Shown here: piece after piece, positions 26,905-34,985 of the stretch
Layout: each line of letters begins with the position of its first letter
Position numbering within the stretch: position 1 is the stretch's first letter
Assembly (NCBI GenBank): GCA_964387495.1
Contig: CAYLXB010000010.1
Coordinates: 1 to 64,000, forward strand
Origin: DSXF01 sp964387495
GTDB lineage: Bacteria; Chloroflexota; Anaerolineae; Anaerolineales; Villigracilaceae
Direction of reading: 5' to 3'
DNA: 64,000 bases
Position numbers and translations under genes: made by a program
Notes under the pieces: generated by a model
Told to the model about the DNA's origin: nothing
Seen by the model: the letters and a program-made list of their open reading frames with translations, nothing else
Databases searched by the model: none

Positions 26905-28989
26905 CTACTTCCACAGGCCCGGCACTTCCTCCGGGCTGTAAGGCTTGAGCACGACATCCCGCACGCCGTACTTCAAGTAGCCGGTCATCCGGTCCACGTT
27001 GAGCGCCGCAGTGAGGACAATTGTCTTTGCGCCCAGGCCGGCCTGTTGCACCGCCTCCAGCACGAGAGGGATGGGCAGGCCTTCCATGTACTCATCCACC
27101 AGGATCAGGTCGGCCTTCGGATCGATCTTTGCCTCGCTCACTCGGGTAAAGGCCTTGCCGAGAGACTTGCCCAGGAATTTCGCCCAATCGTCATCATCGT
27201 CGATCAGCAAAACGGACTGCGGAAGTGCAGACAGCACCTCCGCTGAAAATGGGCGCACGGCCGGCAGCGTGGTGGATACGGTCGTACCCATCCCCTGCTC
27301 ACTCTGGATTTCGACCCGCCCGGTTAATTGCGTGATGACGTGCAGCGCCGCAGGCAGCCCGAGACCGGAATGGCCGGGCCGGGCAGTAACAAACGGAGTC
27401 CAGGCCTTGGCCAGCATTTCCGGTGACATCCCCGCGCCGTTATCCCGGATCGTCACCTTGACCCTGTCTTTTTCAGCCCCCGGTTGAGACTCTATGACGA
27501 TTTTGTCTGCACCGGCCTCCAGGCTGTTTTGCAGGAAATTACCAAAGGCGCGTACCAGTTGTGTCGAATCGGCAATCACGTAAGCAGATTCGGGGGCAAT
27601 CTTGACTTTCAGCCTGGCCAATGGGATGCCGCGCTGCAGGGCGGCTGTACGCAAGATATCGGCCAACAGGACTGGACGGAGCTTCTGGTCACGCACCTGG
27701 CCGATCAACTGCTCCTTGACTTGCACGATCTGCTCGGCGCTCTCGACCAACAATTCCAGGTCTTCAGCCAGGGAAACCCTGTCCACGCCTCCCGCTTCCA
27801 ACTCTTCCTGCATGCGGCGGATGGTCATGGTCATTGGGACGATCTTGTTGCCAATCCAATGGATGGCTTCTGTGGTGGAGGCTGTCAGGGCTTCATACAC
27901 CTTGCTGCGCAGAATCTCAGCATGCGCCTGCTTCAATGCGTCAAGCGTGTAGGCGTTCTGGATGGCCACTGCCAGGTGGTCCGCCATCGTTTGCAGGGTG
28001 GTGATATCATCCTGGCTGAAGGCGCGCTCCTCCACGCTCTGGATGGTGACCGCGCCCAGGATTTTCTTTCCGTACTGCAGCGGCAGAGCCATTTCTGAAC
28101 GGGTATGCGGCAGGTGCGGATTCTTGAAATGCACCCGCTCTTCCCCCACATCCAGTGCAATCCGGGCCTCGCCCAGGTGGATGCAGGTACCGATCATCGA
28201 TTCGCCCCCGACCTCCAGGCGGTGCCCTTCCGCCAGCATGGCTTTGCCGGCCTGACCGTGCCCGGCACGCAAATTTGCCCATTGGCCGCTTTCGTCAACC
28301 AGGAAGATGCCCGCGTAGTAGAAACCATAGGCTTCACAAATCGTATCCACCATCCTGGGTAGCAGCAAATCCAAATCCAGGATGGAGGTGACTTCCTTGC
28401 CCACCTGGTTGGCAGCTTTCAAGAGGCGGGCCCGGCGTTCAGCCTGTCGCAGCAGTTCATGGTTCTTGCGATGCAGATGGGCGTTCTGAATGGCCACCGC
28501 CAGTTGGTCGGCCATGGTCTGCAGAGCAGCGATATCCTCCTTCTTGAATGCGGCTTCTTCCATACTCTGCACTGTCAGGGCGCCGATGACATCTTCTCCC
28601 GCGATCAGCGGCAAAGCCATCTCCGAGCGGGTGCCGGGCAGGTGCGGATTCTTGAAAAAGACGGCCTCCCCGCCTACATCCAGCGCAATGTGTGCCTGGC
28701 GTTCGGCAATGGCAGCCCCGATCATCGAGTTGCCCCCGATCGCCAGTTTATGGCCTTCGGCCAGCATGGCGCGCCCGGCTTCACCGCGGCCGGAACGAAG
28801 CACGGCCCAATCGCCGCTTTCGTCCACCAGGAAGACACCGGCATAGTAGAATTCGAACTCATCACAAATAATATCGACCGTCCGCTGCAGGAGCAGGTTC
28901 AGGTCCAGGATGGAAGCAATGCTGCGCGAGACGCGCGATGCGGCATCCAGCAGCAGGGACTGGCGGTTCGATCCGGGTTTTGTACTCAT
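26905..28989 (-). CDS. Soluble GAF-GAF histidine kinase with C-terminal receiver domain
   Basis: 694 residues, no membrane segment. Two similar GAF domains (about 15-170 and 205-355) share F-Y-Y-A-G-(V/I)-F-L-V-D-E-S-G and F-K-N-P-H-L-P. The dimerisation region has EAIHWIGNK with H377, where usual kinases have H-E-(I/L)-x-(N/T)-P; the acidic residue after His is Trp. A HATPase domain follows (NFLQNSLEAG, then DNGAGMS, GLGLPAALHV). A receiver domain ends the protein (SVLLIDDDDDW, then ILVDEYMEG with the acceptor Asp, and K in VLKPY). It belongs with the next two genes in a signalling cluster. There is no ribosome binding site close to the ATG, but GGAGATAGCC lies upstream. Confidence 0.88.
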   Translation of the reverse strand: MSTKPGSNRQSLLLDAASRVSRSIASILDLNLLLQRTVDIICDEFEFYYAGVFLVDESGDWAVLRSGRGEAGRAMLAEGHKLAIGGNSMIGAAIAERQAHIALDVGGEAVFFKNPHLPGTRSEMALPLIAGEDVIGALTVQSMEEAAFKKEDIAALQTMADQLAVAIQNAHLHRKNHELLRQAERRARLLKAANQVGKEVTSILDLDLLLPRMVDTICEAYGFYYAGIFLVDESGQWANLRAGHGQAGKAMLAEGHRLEVGGESMIGTCIHLGEARIALDVGEERVHFKNPHLPHTRSEMALPLQYGKKILGAVTIQSVEERAFSQDDITTLQTMADHLAVAIQNAYTLDALKQAHAEILRSKVYEALTASTTEAIHWIGNKIVPMTMTIRRMQEELEAGGVDRVSLAEDLELLVESAEQIVQVKEQLIGQVRDQKLRPVLLADILRTAALQRGIPLARLKVKIAPESAYVIADSTQLVRAFGNFLQNSLEAGADKIVIESQPGAEKDRVKVTIRDNGAGMSPEMLAKAWTPFVTARPGHSGLGLPAALHVITQLTGRVEIQSEQGMGTTVSTTLPAVRPFSAEVLSALPQSVLLIDDDDDWAKFLGKSLGKAFTRVSEAKIDPKADLILVDEYMEGLPIPLVLEAVQQAGLGAKTIVLTAALNVDRMTGYLKYGVRDVVLKPYSPEEVPGLWK

Positions 28990-29130
28990 TGGCTATCTCC
29001 TCTGAAATGATCGGTAAGATGGACCATTCGTGCTGTCAGTGGAAAAGATCACCACAACAGGCAATCATCCTTTTGAATGTTTACACAACGCAGCTCCAGG
29101 CAAGTGCCTGCGGGCAGCAATACCAGGCCC

Positions 29131-29520
29131 CTAAGCGAGCGGTTTCAGGATCTGGTTGATAAGTTCCACCAAACCCTGCTCGCGCCCTTTGACAAAATAA
29201 GCGCGTGCCCCAAGTTGCACCGCATCTTTGGCCTTGCCCACCTCGTCATAAGCCGTCAGGACAATGGCAGGCAGGCCGGGCTTTTTCTCCAACACGCGCT
29301 GGAGCAGATCCAGCCCAGAATCCTGCTTGAGCAGGTTATCGAAGCCGGGCATGTTCAGGTCAAAGACAGCCAGGTCGACCGCCTCGGCATTGGCGTTGAA
29401 GGCTTCCAACCCGGATGGGCAGTCATTGGCAGTCAATACATCGAAACCCGCGCGCAGGAGTGTTTTCTCCAGGCTGCGCAAAACCAGTCGTTCATCGTCG
29501 ACAAGCAAAATAGTGGTCAT
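29131..29520 (-). CDS. Single-domain response regulator (receiver only)
   Basis: 129 residues, one receiver domain: ILLVDDERLV acidic pair, acceptor D54 in VFDLNMPG, T89 in VLTAYDE and K111. All phosphorylation residues are intact. No DNA-binding or enzyme output domain, so it is a CheY/Spo0F-like phosphate carrier. It starts 8 nt after the stop of the upstream REC-GAF kinase, so the two are co-transcribed. The kinase at 26905-28989 lies 141 nt further downstream. Confidence 0.92.
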   Translation of the reverse strand: MTTILLVDDERLVLRSLEKTLLRAGFDVLTANDCPSGLEAFNANAEAVDLAVFDLNMPGFDNLLKQDSGLDLLQRVLEKKPGLPAIVLTAYDEVGKAKDAVQLGARAYFVKGREQGLVELINQILKPLA

Positions 29521-29528
29521 GTGCGAAT

Positions 29529-31433
29529 TTAATCCTCCGAAATTTCTTGTGCCGGGTCAGCCAACGGCAGGGTAACGAAAAAGCTTGCACCCTGGCCGGC
29601 CTGGCTTTCCACCCAGATCTTGCCGCCATTCTGGCGGACGATTTCCATGCATGCAGGCAGGCCAAGCCCGGTGCCGCCCTTGCCGCCTTTGGTGGTAAAA
29701 AAGGACACCCAGATTTTTTCCAGTGTCTCAGGCGGAATGCCGGGGCCATTGTCGTGCACGCTGGCAAGCAAAAAGCCGGGTTCAGGTGCGGGTCTCACAC
29801 CAACCTCGATCCTGGGAGCTGGATGGCCCTCGAGGGCCTCCCAGGCATTCTTGATCAGATTATTGAAAACCTGGTCGACCTGGCGCGGGTCACCGAAGAC
29901 GGGCGGCAAGTCTTCCTGCCAGCAGGGGAGGATCACCCCTTTGGGCAATCCCATATTTTCGATCAGGGGGGCAAGTTCCCCGGTCAGGGAAAAGACAATT
30001 GGATTGCGGCGGCGTGCCGGGCCGATCAGGTCTTCCTTGATCATCAGGATGGTCCGGGCACTGTTTTCGATGATCTGCATATCCTCGAGCATGGAATCAA
30101 GGCTCAAGACAGCCGCGCGGCGGCGTTCCGGCATGGCCTGCATTTCGGCAGCCAAGGCCGGCAGGTCTACGCCCCCGGAAAGGGCCTCATCGAACAGGGA
30201 TGAGCCCAGCGCCCGCAAGGGAGAGGCGTCATTCTGGCACAGGTCATAAAACACGGCCAGCAGGCGCATCAGGTCTTCACGCAATCGCCCCACCGAGCCG
30301 GGGACAGGTGCGGCTTTGTTGCCCACCCAGTGGATCGCCTCGCCGGTGGCTGTGGCAATGGCTTCGAAAGTCTTGCTGCGCAGGAGTTCCTGGTTGGCAG
30401 CATCCAGGCGGCGCAAGAGTTGGGCATTGTGGATCGCGATGGCAACCTGGTCTGCCAGGGATTGCAGGGCCGTAACATCCTCGTCCGAGAAAGCGTTCAA
30501 AGCCGCGCTTTGCACGGTCAGAACCCCCTGTACTTCATCTTTGAAGATCAAAGGCAGTGCCATTTCGGAACGAGTCTCGGGAAGCAGCGGGTTCTTGAAA
30601 TGGGAGGGTTGGCCTTCCACATCCAGGGCCACCTGGGCAGATTTCTTGAGCACTGCCAGACCGGTCATGGAGTGTCCATCCACCGGCAGGAAGAAATGCT
30701 TTTCAAGCATTGTCCGGCCTGCTTCTCCGTGCCCGGCATGGAGAAACAGGGTCGTCCTGTCTTCGGAGAGGAGAAAAATGCCGGAATAATACAGGCCGAA
30801 TTCATTGCAGAGGGTGTCCACCGTGGCATGCAGGAGGTCGTCAAGATTAAGGATGGAGGTGATGTCGTGGCTGACGCGCGCTCCGGCTTCGAGCATTTGC
30901 TGGCGGTGGATGAGAGCATCAATGATGAGTTGGTTCTGCTCGCGCAGGTTCTGGTTCTGGATAAAGGCGCGCGTCAAATCACGCACCTTGGCTTCCAAGT
31001 GCTCTACCAGTTCGGATTGGTAGGCACGCAGGTGACGTTCCACGTCTGCCAGTTCCTCACGCTTGCCGTGAAAATACTCGTTCACCTCCTGCAAGAGTGT
31101 CTTCTCATTGACCGGTTTGGCGATTAATCCGGCGAATCCGGCTGCCAGTGCACGCTCGCGGATAAGCGGAAGGGCATTGGCAGAAATAGCCACCAGCGGG
31201 GCTATGGGAACGATGCCCTTGAGCAGGGTGGCGACCTCCAGGCCGGTCATATGAGGCAGATTCATTTCCAAAAGGACAATATCGGGGAGTGTATCCTTTG
31301 CCAGTTCGATACCGTCGATCGCCCCACCGGCTTCCAATACCAGGTACTCAACCTGTAGTATATCGCGCAGGTGCGTCCGCAAAGCGGCGTCGTGTTCGAT
31401 GCACAAGAGTTTGGGGTTGGTGAGTACACTCAT
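29529..31433 (-). CDS. Hybrid REC-GAF histidine kinase with D-to-E receiver
   Basis: 634 residues, soluble. Domain order: receiver (about 8-120), coiled coil, GAF (about 180-335), dimerisation region, HATPase (about 495-620). The receiver has Glu (E56 in VLLEMNLP) where the phospho-acceptor Asp is normally found, while S84 and K106 are kept, so it may mimic a permanently phosphorylated state. The dimerisation motif is EAIHWVGNK (H368), the same non-canonical form as in the kinase at 26905. HATPase motifs: NNLIKNAWEA, DNGPGIP, GTGLGLPACMEIV. It is divergent from the selenocysteine peroxiredoxin with a 137-nt shared upstream region. Confidence 0.9.
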   Translation of the reverse strand: MSVLTNPKLLCIEHDAALRTHLRDILQVEYLVLEAGGAIDGIELAKDTLPDIVLLEMNLPHMTGLEVATLLKGIVPIAPLVAISANALPLIRERALAAGFAGLIAKPVNEKTLLQEVNEYFHGKREELADVERHLRAYQSELVEHLEAKVRDLTRAFIQNQNLREQNQLIIDALIHRQQMLEAGARVSHDITSILNLDDLLHATVDTLCNEFGLYYSGIFLLSEDRTTLFLHAGHGEAGRTMLEKHFFLPVDGHSMTGLAVLKKSAQVALDVEGQPSHFKNPLLPETRSEMALPLIFKDEVQGVLTVQSAALNAFSDEDVTALQSLADQVAIAIHNAQLLRRLDAANQELLRSKTFEAIATATGEAIHWVGNKAAPVPGSVGRLREDLMRLLAVFYDLCQNDASPLRALGSSLFDEALSGGVDLPALAAEMQAMPERRRAAVLSLDSMLEDMQIIENSARTILMIKEDLIGPARRRNPIVFSLTGELAPLIENMGLPKGVILPCWQEDLPPVFGDPRQVDQVFNNLIKNAWEALEGHPAPRIEVGVRPAPEPGFLLASVHDNGPGIPPETLEKIWVSFFTTKGGKGGTGLGLPACMEIVRQNGGKIWVESQAGQGASFFVTLPLADPAQEISED

Positions 31434-31528
31434 GGGTAATAAACGTCGAATATCTGCATTCCATTATTTTATACTCAAATCTCCCGGCGCACTTAACAAT
31501 TTTAAAAGTCCACAAGGGGCAGGCGGTG

Positions 31529-31534
31529 TATGAT
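31529..31534 (+). promoter_or_regulatory. -10 box (TATGAT) for the peroxiredoxin gene
   Basis: TATGAT 36 nt before the ATG at 31571, with TG directly upstream. The -35 region is weak. GAGGAGG at 31560-31566 is a strong ribosome binding site 4 nt before the ATG. Confidence 0.4.
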
Positions 31535-31570
31535 AAACTTATCGAAATGTTTTCCATTTGAGGAGGCAAC

Positions 31571-32338
31571 ATGGCCCTTGCAATTGGACAGACCGCACCC
31601 GACTTTATCCTGACCAGCCACACCGGCGCAACGGTCAAGTTAAGCGATTATCGCGGTAAGAATGTCGTCCTGGCCTTCTTCCCGCTGGCCTGGACGCCTG
31701 TCTGAACGGCTCAAATCCCTTCGTACCAGGGCTTGCTCGACCGGTTCGAAGGGATGCAGACCCAGGTACTGGGTCTCAGTGTAGATAGCGTTCCCTGTCT
31801 GAAAGCCTGGGCCGACAGCCTGGGTGGCATCACCTACCCCCTCTTGAGCGACTTCTTCCCTCATGGGAAAGTTGCCGAGACCTATGGCGTCCTGCGCTCC
31901 GAGGGGTACAGTGAACGCGCCATCTTTGTGATCGACAGGCAAGGCATCATCCGCTACGTGGATGTACACGACATCGAAGAACAACCGGATAACGACCTGC
32001 TTTTTCGGACCCTGGCCGAGGTGGACCCCGAGGCGGCTTTCGTTTATGCCGAACAGGGGGCAGTGCCGGCCGCCGTGGAGCCGACAGCAGATGTGATCCT
32101 GTACTGTACCCCCTGGTGCCCTAGCTGCCGGCTGGCGCGTGAATTCCTGTCGAAGCACAATATTTCCTTCGTCGAGATTGACATCAATCGTGACCGGGCC
32201 GCGGCTGAAAAGGTGCGCGGCTGGGCCAATGGTAACGAAACGACCCCCACGCTCAACATCAAAGGCCAAATCATTGTCAATTTTGACCGCGAAAAAGTTG
32301 CCCAAGCATTGAACATCCCGCCCTGGGAAGCCTGGTAA
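31571..32338 (+). CDS. Selenocysteine peroxiredoxin fused to a glutaredoxin domain (TGA at 31703-31705 read as Sec)
   Basis: 255 residues if the in-frame TGA at codon 45 is read as selenocysteine (U). The frame is open on both sides. Residues 1-160 are an AhpC/TSA peroxiredoxin: MALAIGQTAPDFIL, VVLAFFPLAWTPV-U-TAQIPSY, VLGLSVDSVPC and YPLLSDFFPHGKVAETYGV. In relatives the residue after TPV is the peroxidatic Cys; here it is exactly TGA. C76 may be the resolving residue. Residues about 170-255 are a glutaredoxin domain with CTPWCPSC (C179, C183, C186), likely the built-in reductant. A GAGGAGG site precedes the ATG. An inverted repeat at 31715-31755 fits a SECIS element. TGA ends many genes here normally (for example at 17027 and 13115), so it is not a Trp codon. 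The alternative, a nonsense mutation, is less likely. Confidence 0.85.
31703..31755 (+). promoter_or_regulatory. UGA (Sec) codon and candidate bacterial SECIS hairpin
   Basis: TGA at 31703-31705 is followed after 9 nt by ATCCCTTCG (31715-31723), which pairs exactly with CGAAGGGAT (31747-31755). Inside, ACC (31725-31727) pairs with GGT (31743-31745), leaving an apical region 31728-31742 that contains G-rich and CTTG elements. The apex lies about 25-37 nt from the TGA, roughly where bacterial SECIS loops sit. A smaller alternative stem is CCCT(31717-31720)/AGGG(31728-31731). Confidence 0.6.
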
Positions 32339-32374
32339 ACCGCTGAAGTCAAGCATCGAAGTCAAGGAGGAAGC

Positions 32375-33331
32375 ATGTCACGGTTGAGCATCCGCATGAA
32401 AATCCTGATCGTCATTATGCTGCTATTTACTGTCGCTTTTGGAGCTGTGTTCGGTTGGTTCTACCAGTATGCAACGGATCTGGCGATGAACAACCTGCGG
32501 CAAAACCTGATGTTGACTGCCAGTACCGCCGCAGATCTGATTAATGCCAGGGAACATACCCGGATCTATGAAGAGTGGGAAGATGCGGATACGGAATACG
32601 AACGCATTTCCGATCAATTACAAACAGTGCTCGATGCAAATCCACAGGCGCGGGCCATCTACACAATGATGCCTTCCCCCGGTGAGGCTGGTCAACTGCT
32701 TTTCGTGGTCGATCTGGAAGCCGATATGGATTTTGTGGGTACCGAATACGAAAGTGAAACCCCGGAAATGCTGGCAGCGCTGGATGGGCCGACAGCAGAG
32801 ACAGAACCGGTGGAGGATGAATATGGAACCACGCTTTCCGGTTATGCCCCCATCCGGAACGCTGCCGGTAAAAGTGTGGGGATCGTGGGTGTGGATGTGT
32901 CGGCTGATGATGTCCTCGAAATGCAAGTCGAGATCATGCTCGTCAGTGCGGTTATATTTATCCTGGCATCTGCAGGCATATTTCTGGCGGCCATTGTGCT
33001 ATCGGGGGCCATCACCAAACCTCTGCGAGTCATCACCGGCGCAGCCAGGACCCTGGAGGCGGATGAACCTTTCGAACCGGAACGCCTGTCCAAAGTCGCC
33101 CGCCGTAAAGATGAACTCGGCCAGCTGGCACGTGTCTTCAGTGAAATGATCGTACAGGTCCAGCAGCGCGAGCAGAAATTAAAACAGGAAGTGGTGAAGT
33201 TACGGATCGAGATCGATGAAGCCAAACGGGCCAAACAGGTGGAAGAAATCGCCGGTACCGATTATTTCCGGGACCTGCAGAAAAAAGCCAGAGACATGCG
33301 CAAACAGCAGGAAAACGACCAGGGAACTTGA
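32375..33331 (+). CDS. Membrane sensor protein ending in HAMP and coiled coil, no output domain
   Basis: 318 residues. Membrane helix 1 is near 10-28 (LIVIMLLFTVAFGAVFGW), then an outer sensor domain of about 150 residues with a Cache-like YEWEDADTEYERIS region and GYAPIRNAAGKSVGIVGVDV, then helix 2 near 189-211. A HAMP domain follows (AITKPLRVITGAARTLEADE, then DELGQLARVFSEM), and the protein ends in a charged coiled coil. There is no kinase, cyclase or methyl-accepting domain. It starts 36 nt after the peroxiredoxin, with AAGGAGG before the ATG. It may signal to a separate partner such as the kinases encoded across the divergent promoter. Confidence 0.85.
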   Translation: MSRLSIRMKILIVIMLLFTVAFGAVFGWFYQYATDLAMNNLRQNLMLTASTAADLINAREHTRIYEEWEDADTEYERISDQLQTVLDANPQARAIYTMMPSPGEAGQLLFVVDLEADMDFVGTEYESETPEMLAALDGPTAETEPVEDEYGTTLSGYAPIRNAAGKSVGIVGVDVSADDVLEMQVEIMLVSAVIFILASAGIFLAAIVLSGAITKPLRVITGAARTLEADEPFEPERLSKVARRKDELGQLARVFSEMIVQVQQREQKLKQEVVKLRIEIDEAKRAKQVEEIAGTDYFRDLQKKARDMRKQQENDQGT

Positions 33332-33349
33332 GGCTGGCGCCGGTAAATT

Positions 33350-34348
33350 TCAGGCCAGCCCGGCAAATGTCTCATCCAAAGCGGACAGGAAAGCCTGTCC
33401 GCTTTCCTGTGTAATGATGCGGACTCGTTTGGCCCGGGACAGGTTTGGAAGTGCCAGATAGTGGTGGGCATGCTTGCGGAACAGTCCAAAACCTTTGCCC
33501 GGCCCATAAAAGACCATGTTGAGCACCAAGTGCCGGTGGATCATTTGGCGCAAGGTTTCCAGCAGCACATCTTCCCGGTCAACTCGCGCAAATATCCACG
33601 GATTGCCAATTGCAGAACGTCCAATCATGACCGCCTGGCAGCCGGTATATTGCTTCATACGCTCGATATCTGCCACACAGCGGATATCGCCATTGCCGAT
33701 GACCGGGATCTGTACCAGGTTCCTGACTTCAGCGATTGCGTCCCAGTCCGCTTCACCGCCATAGCCCTGCTCGCGCGTGCGCCCATGGACGGTGATACAG
33801 GCCGCTCCGTTCTCGGCCAGGATGCGGGCTACAAGTTTATAATTCCGGCAGTCCTCCCACCCCAGGCGGATTTTGCCCGTAACCGGCACTTCCAGGGCAG
33901 CACTCAACTTGCGAAAAATTCGGGCGATCTTCAGCGGCGTACGCATCAAGCCCACCCCTGCACCGCCATGCACGATCTTGCGGGCGGGACAGCCCATGTT
34001 GATATCGATAAGATCCGGCTCTTTCTCCTGGATGCGCAAAGCCGCCGCCAGGATTTCATCCGGATCGTCCCCATAAACCTGGATGGCAATCGGCCGCTCA
34101 GCTGCCTCGAATGTCAGGCGGGTGGTCATGTGCTCAAAAGCCCGGACGATAAATTCCGCGCGTACGAACTCGGTGTAGCTCATGGCCGAGCCAAGCGGCC
34201 TGCAGATTGAGCGATAAGGCCAATCAGAGAAACCATCCATTGGCGCCAAAATGGCATCCCCGTACACCGGCACAGAACCAATCCGGAACGTCGGTTCCAG
34301 GGGAAGGGGAGCGGAGGCAGGCAAACCGGATGGCTGGATATTCTGCAT
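33350..34348 (-). CDS. dusB: tRNA-dihydrouridine synthase
   Basis: 332 residues. DusB hallmarks: APMDGFSDWPYR at the N-terminus, IDINMGCPARKIVHGGAG with the catalytic Cys, ITVHGRTREQGYGG and VIGNGDIRCVADIERM. It is an FMN enzyme that reduces uridines in the tRNA D-loop with NADPH. Assignment to DusB rather than DusA/DusC rests on overall pattern. The ATG lies 7 nt after the msrA stop, so msrA-dusB form an operon; no strong ribosome binding site is seen. It is convergent with the HAMP protein. Confidence 0.92.
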   Translation of the reverse strand: MQNIQPSGLPASAPLPLEPTFRIGSVPVYGDAILAPMDGFSDWPYRSICRPLGSAMSYTEFVRAEFIVRAFEHMTTRLTFEAAERPIAIQVYGDDPDEILAAALRIQEKEPDLIDINMGCPARKIVHGGAGVGLMRTPLKIARIFRKLSAALEVPVTGKIRLGWEDCRNYKLVARILAENGAACITVHGRTREQGYGGEADWDAIAEVRNLVQIPVIGNGDIRCVADIERMKQYTGCQAVMIGRSAIGNPWIFARVDREDVLLETLRQMIHRHLVLNMVFYGPGKGFGLFRKHAHHYLALPNLSRAKRVRIITQESGQAFLSALDETFAGLA

Positions 34349-34355
34349 GGGATGG

Positions 34356-34898
34356 CTATTTCTTCAAACGGTCTACAAACTGCTCTCTGAACTTGGAAAC
34401 CTTGGGAGCGACCACGACCCTGCAGTAAGGCTGCCAGGGGTTGTTGGCAAAATACTCCTGGTGGTACTTTTCTGCGATATGGAAATTCGCGAAAGGCGTG
34501 ATTTCGGTTACGATGGGATTTTCCCACAATTTCGCTGCGGTCAGTTCACGGACAATCTCCTCCGCAGCCTGCTTTTGTGCTTCATCATGGTAAAAGATCG
34601 CGGAGCGATATTGCGTACCCACATCTGCACCCTGGCGGTTGACCGTAGTGGGATCATGAATGCTAAAGAAGACGCGCAGCAGGTCGGGGTACGAGATGAC
34701 CTGCGGATCAAATGTGATCCGGACAGCTTCAGCATGGCCCGTCTCGCCGCTGCAGACATCTTCATAACGCGGGTTTGGAACGTCCCCGCCCGAATAACCT
34801 GATTCAACTGATTCCACTCCCCGTAGCTGGTCGAAGACGGCTTCCAGACACCAAAAACAACCCCCGGCCAGGGTCGCAATTTGTTTATCAGTACCCAT
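34356..34898 (-). CDS. msrA: Peptide methionine sulfoxide reductase MsrA
   Basis: 180 residues from ATG 34898, with AGGAG 6 nt upstream; an earlier in-frame start at 34925 is weaker. The active site LAGGCFWCLEA carries the catalytic Cys; other marks are GYSGGDVPNPRYEDVCSG, TGHAEAV and A-E-K-Y-H-Q-E-Y-F. It reduces methionine-(S)-sulfoxide in proteins, with thioredoxin as usual donor. The position of the catalytic residue is Cys, not Sec. Followed by dusB after 7 nt. Confidence 0.96.
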   Translation of the reverse strand: MGTDKQIATLAGGCFWCLEAVFDQLRGVESVESGYSGGDVPNPRYEDVCSGETGHAEAVRITFDPQVISYPDLLRVFFSIHDPTTVNRQGADVGTQYRSAIFYHDEAQKQAAEEIVRELTAAKLWENPIVTEITPFANFHIAEKYHQEYFANNPWQPYCRVVVAPKVSKFREQFVDRLKK

Positions 34899-34948
34899 AA
34901 AATTCTCCTGGACCAAAAAAGTCAAACATACAGGTGAAATATATCAAA

Positions 34949-34975
34949 CACCCGGTGCCTGATCGACACCGGGTG
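34949..34975 (-). terminator. Terminator of the clpC gene
   Basis: Perfect 9-bp stem CACCCGGTG (34949-34957) with CACCGGGTG (34967-34975), 9-nt loop. On the - strand TTTGATATATTT follows directly, and it lies 10 nt past the clpC stop. Confidence 0.7.
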
Positions 34976-34985
34976 CACCTGCCGG

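Noticed and set aside
31733..32338. A shorter reading of the peroxiredoxin gene that begins after the TGA at 31703
   Set aside because: It lacks the N-terminal part of the peroxiredoxin and has no ribosome binding site. The upstream frame with GAGGAGG and a TGA at the catalytic position is the better model.
31571..32338. Pseudogene with a nonsense mutation
   Set aside because: The only stop is TGA at exactly the catalytic residue, the rest of both domains is intact, and a hairpin follows. This would be an unlikely coincidence, although it cannot be excluded without the Sec machinery.
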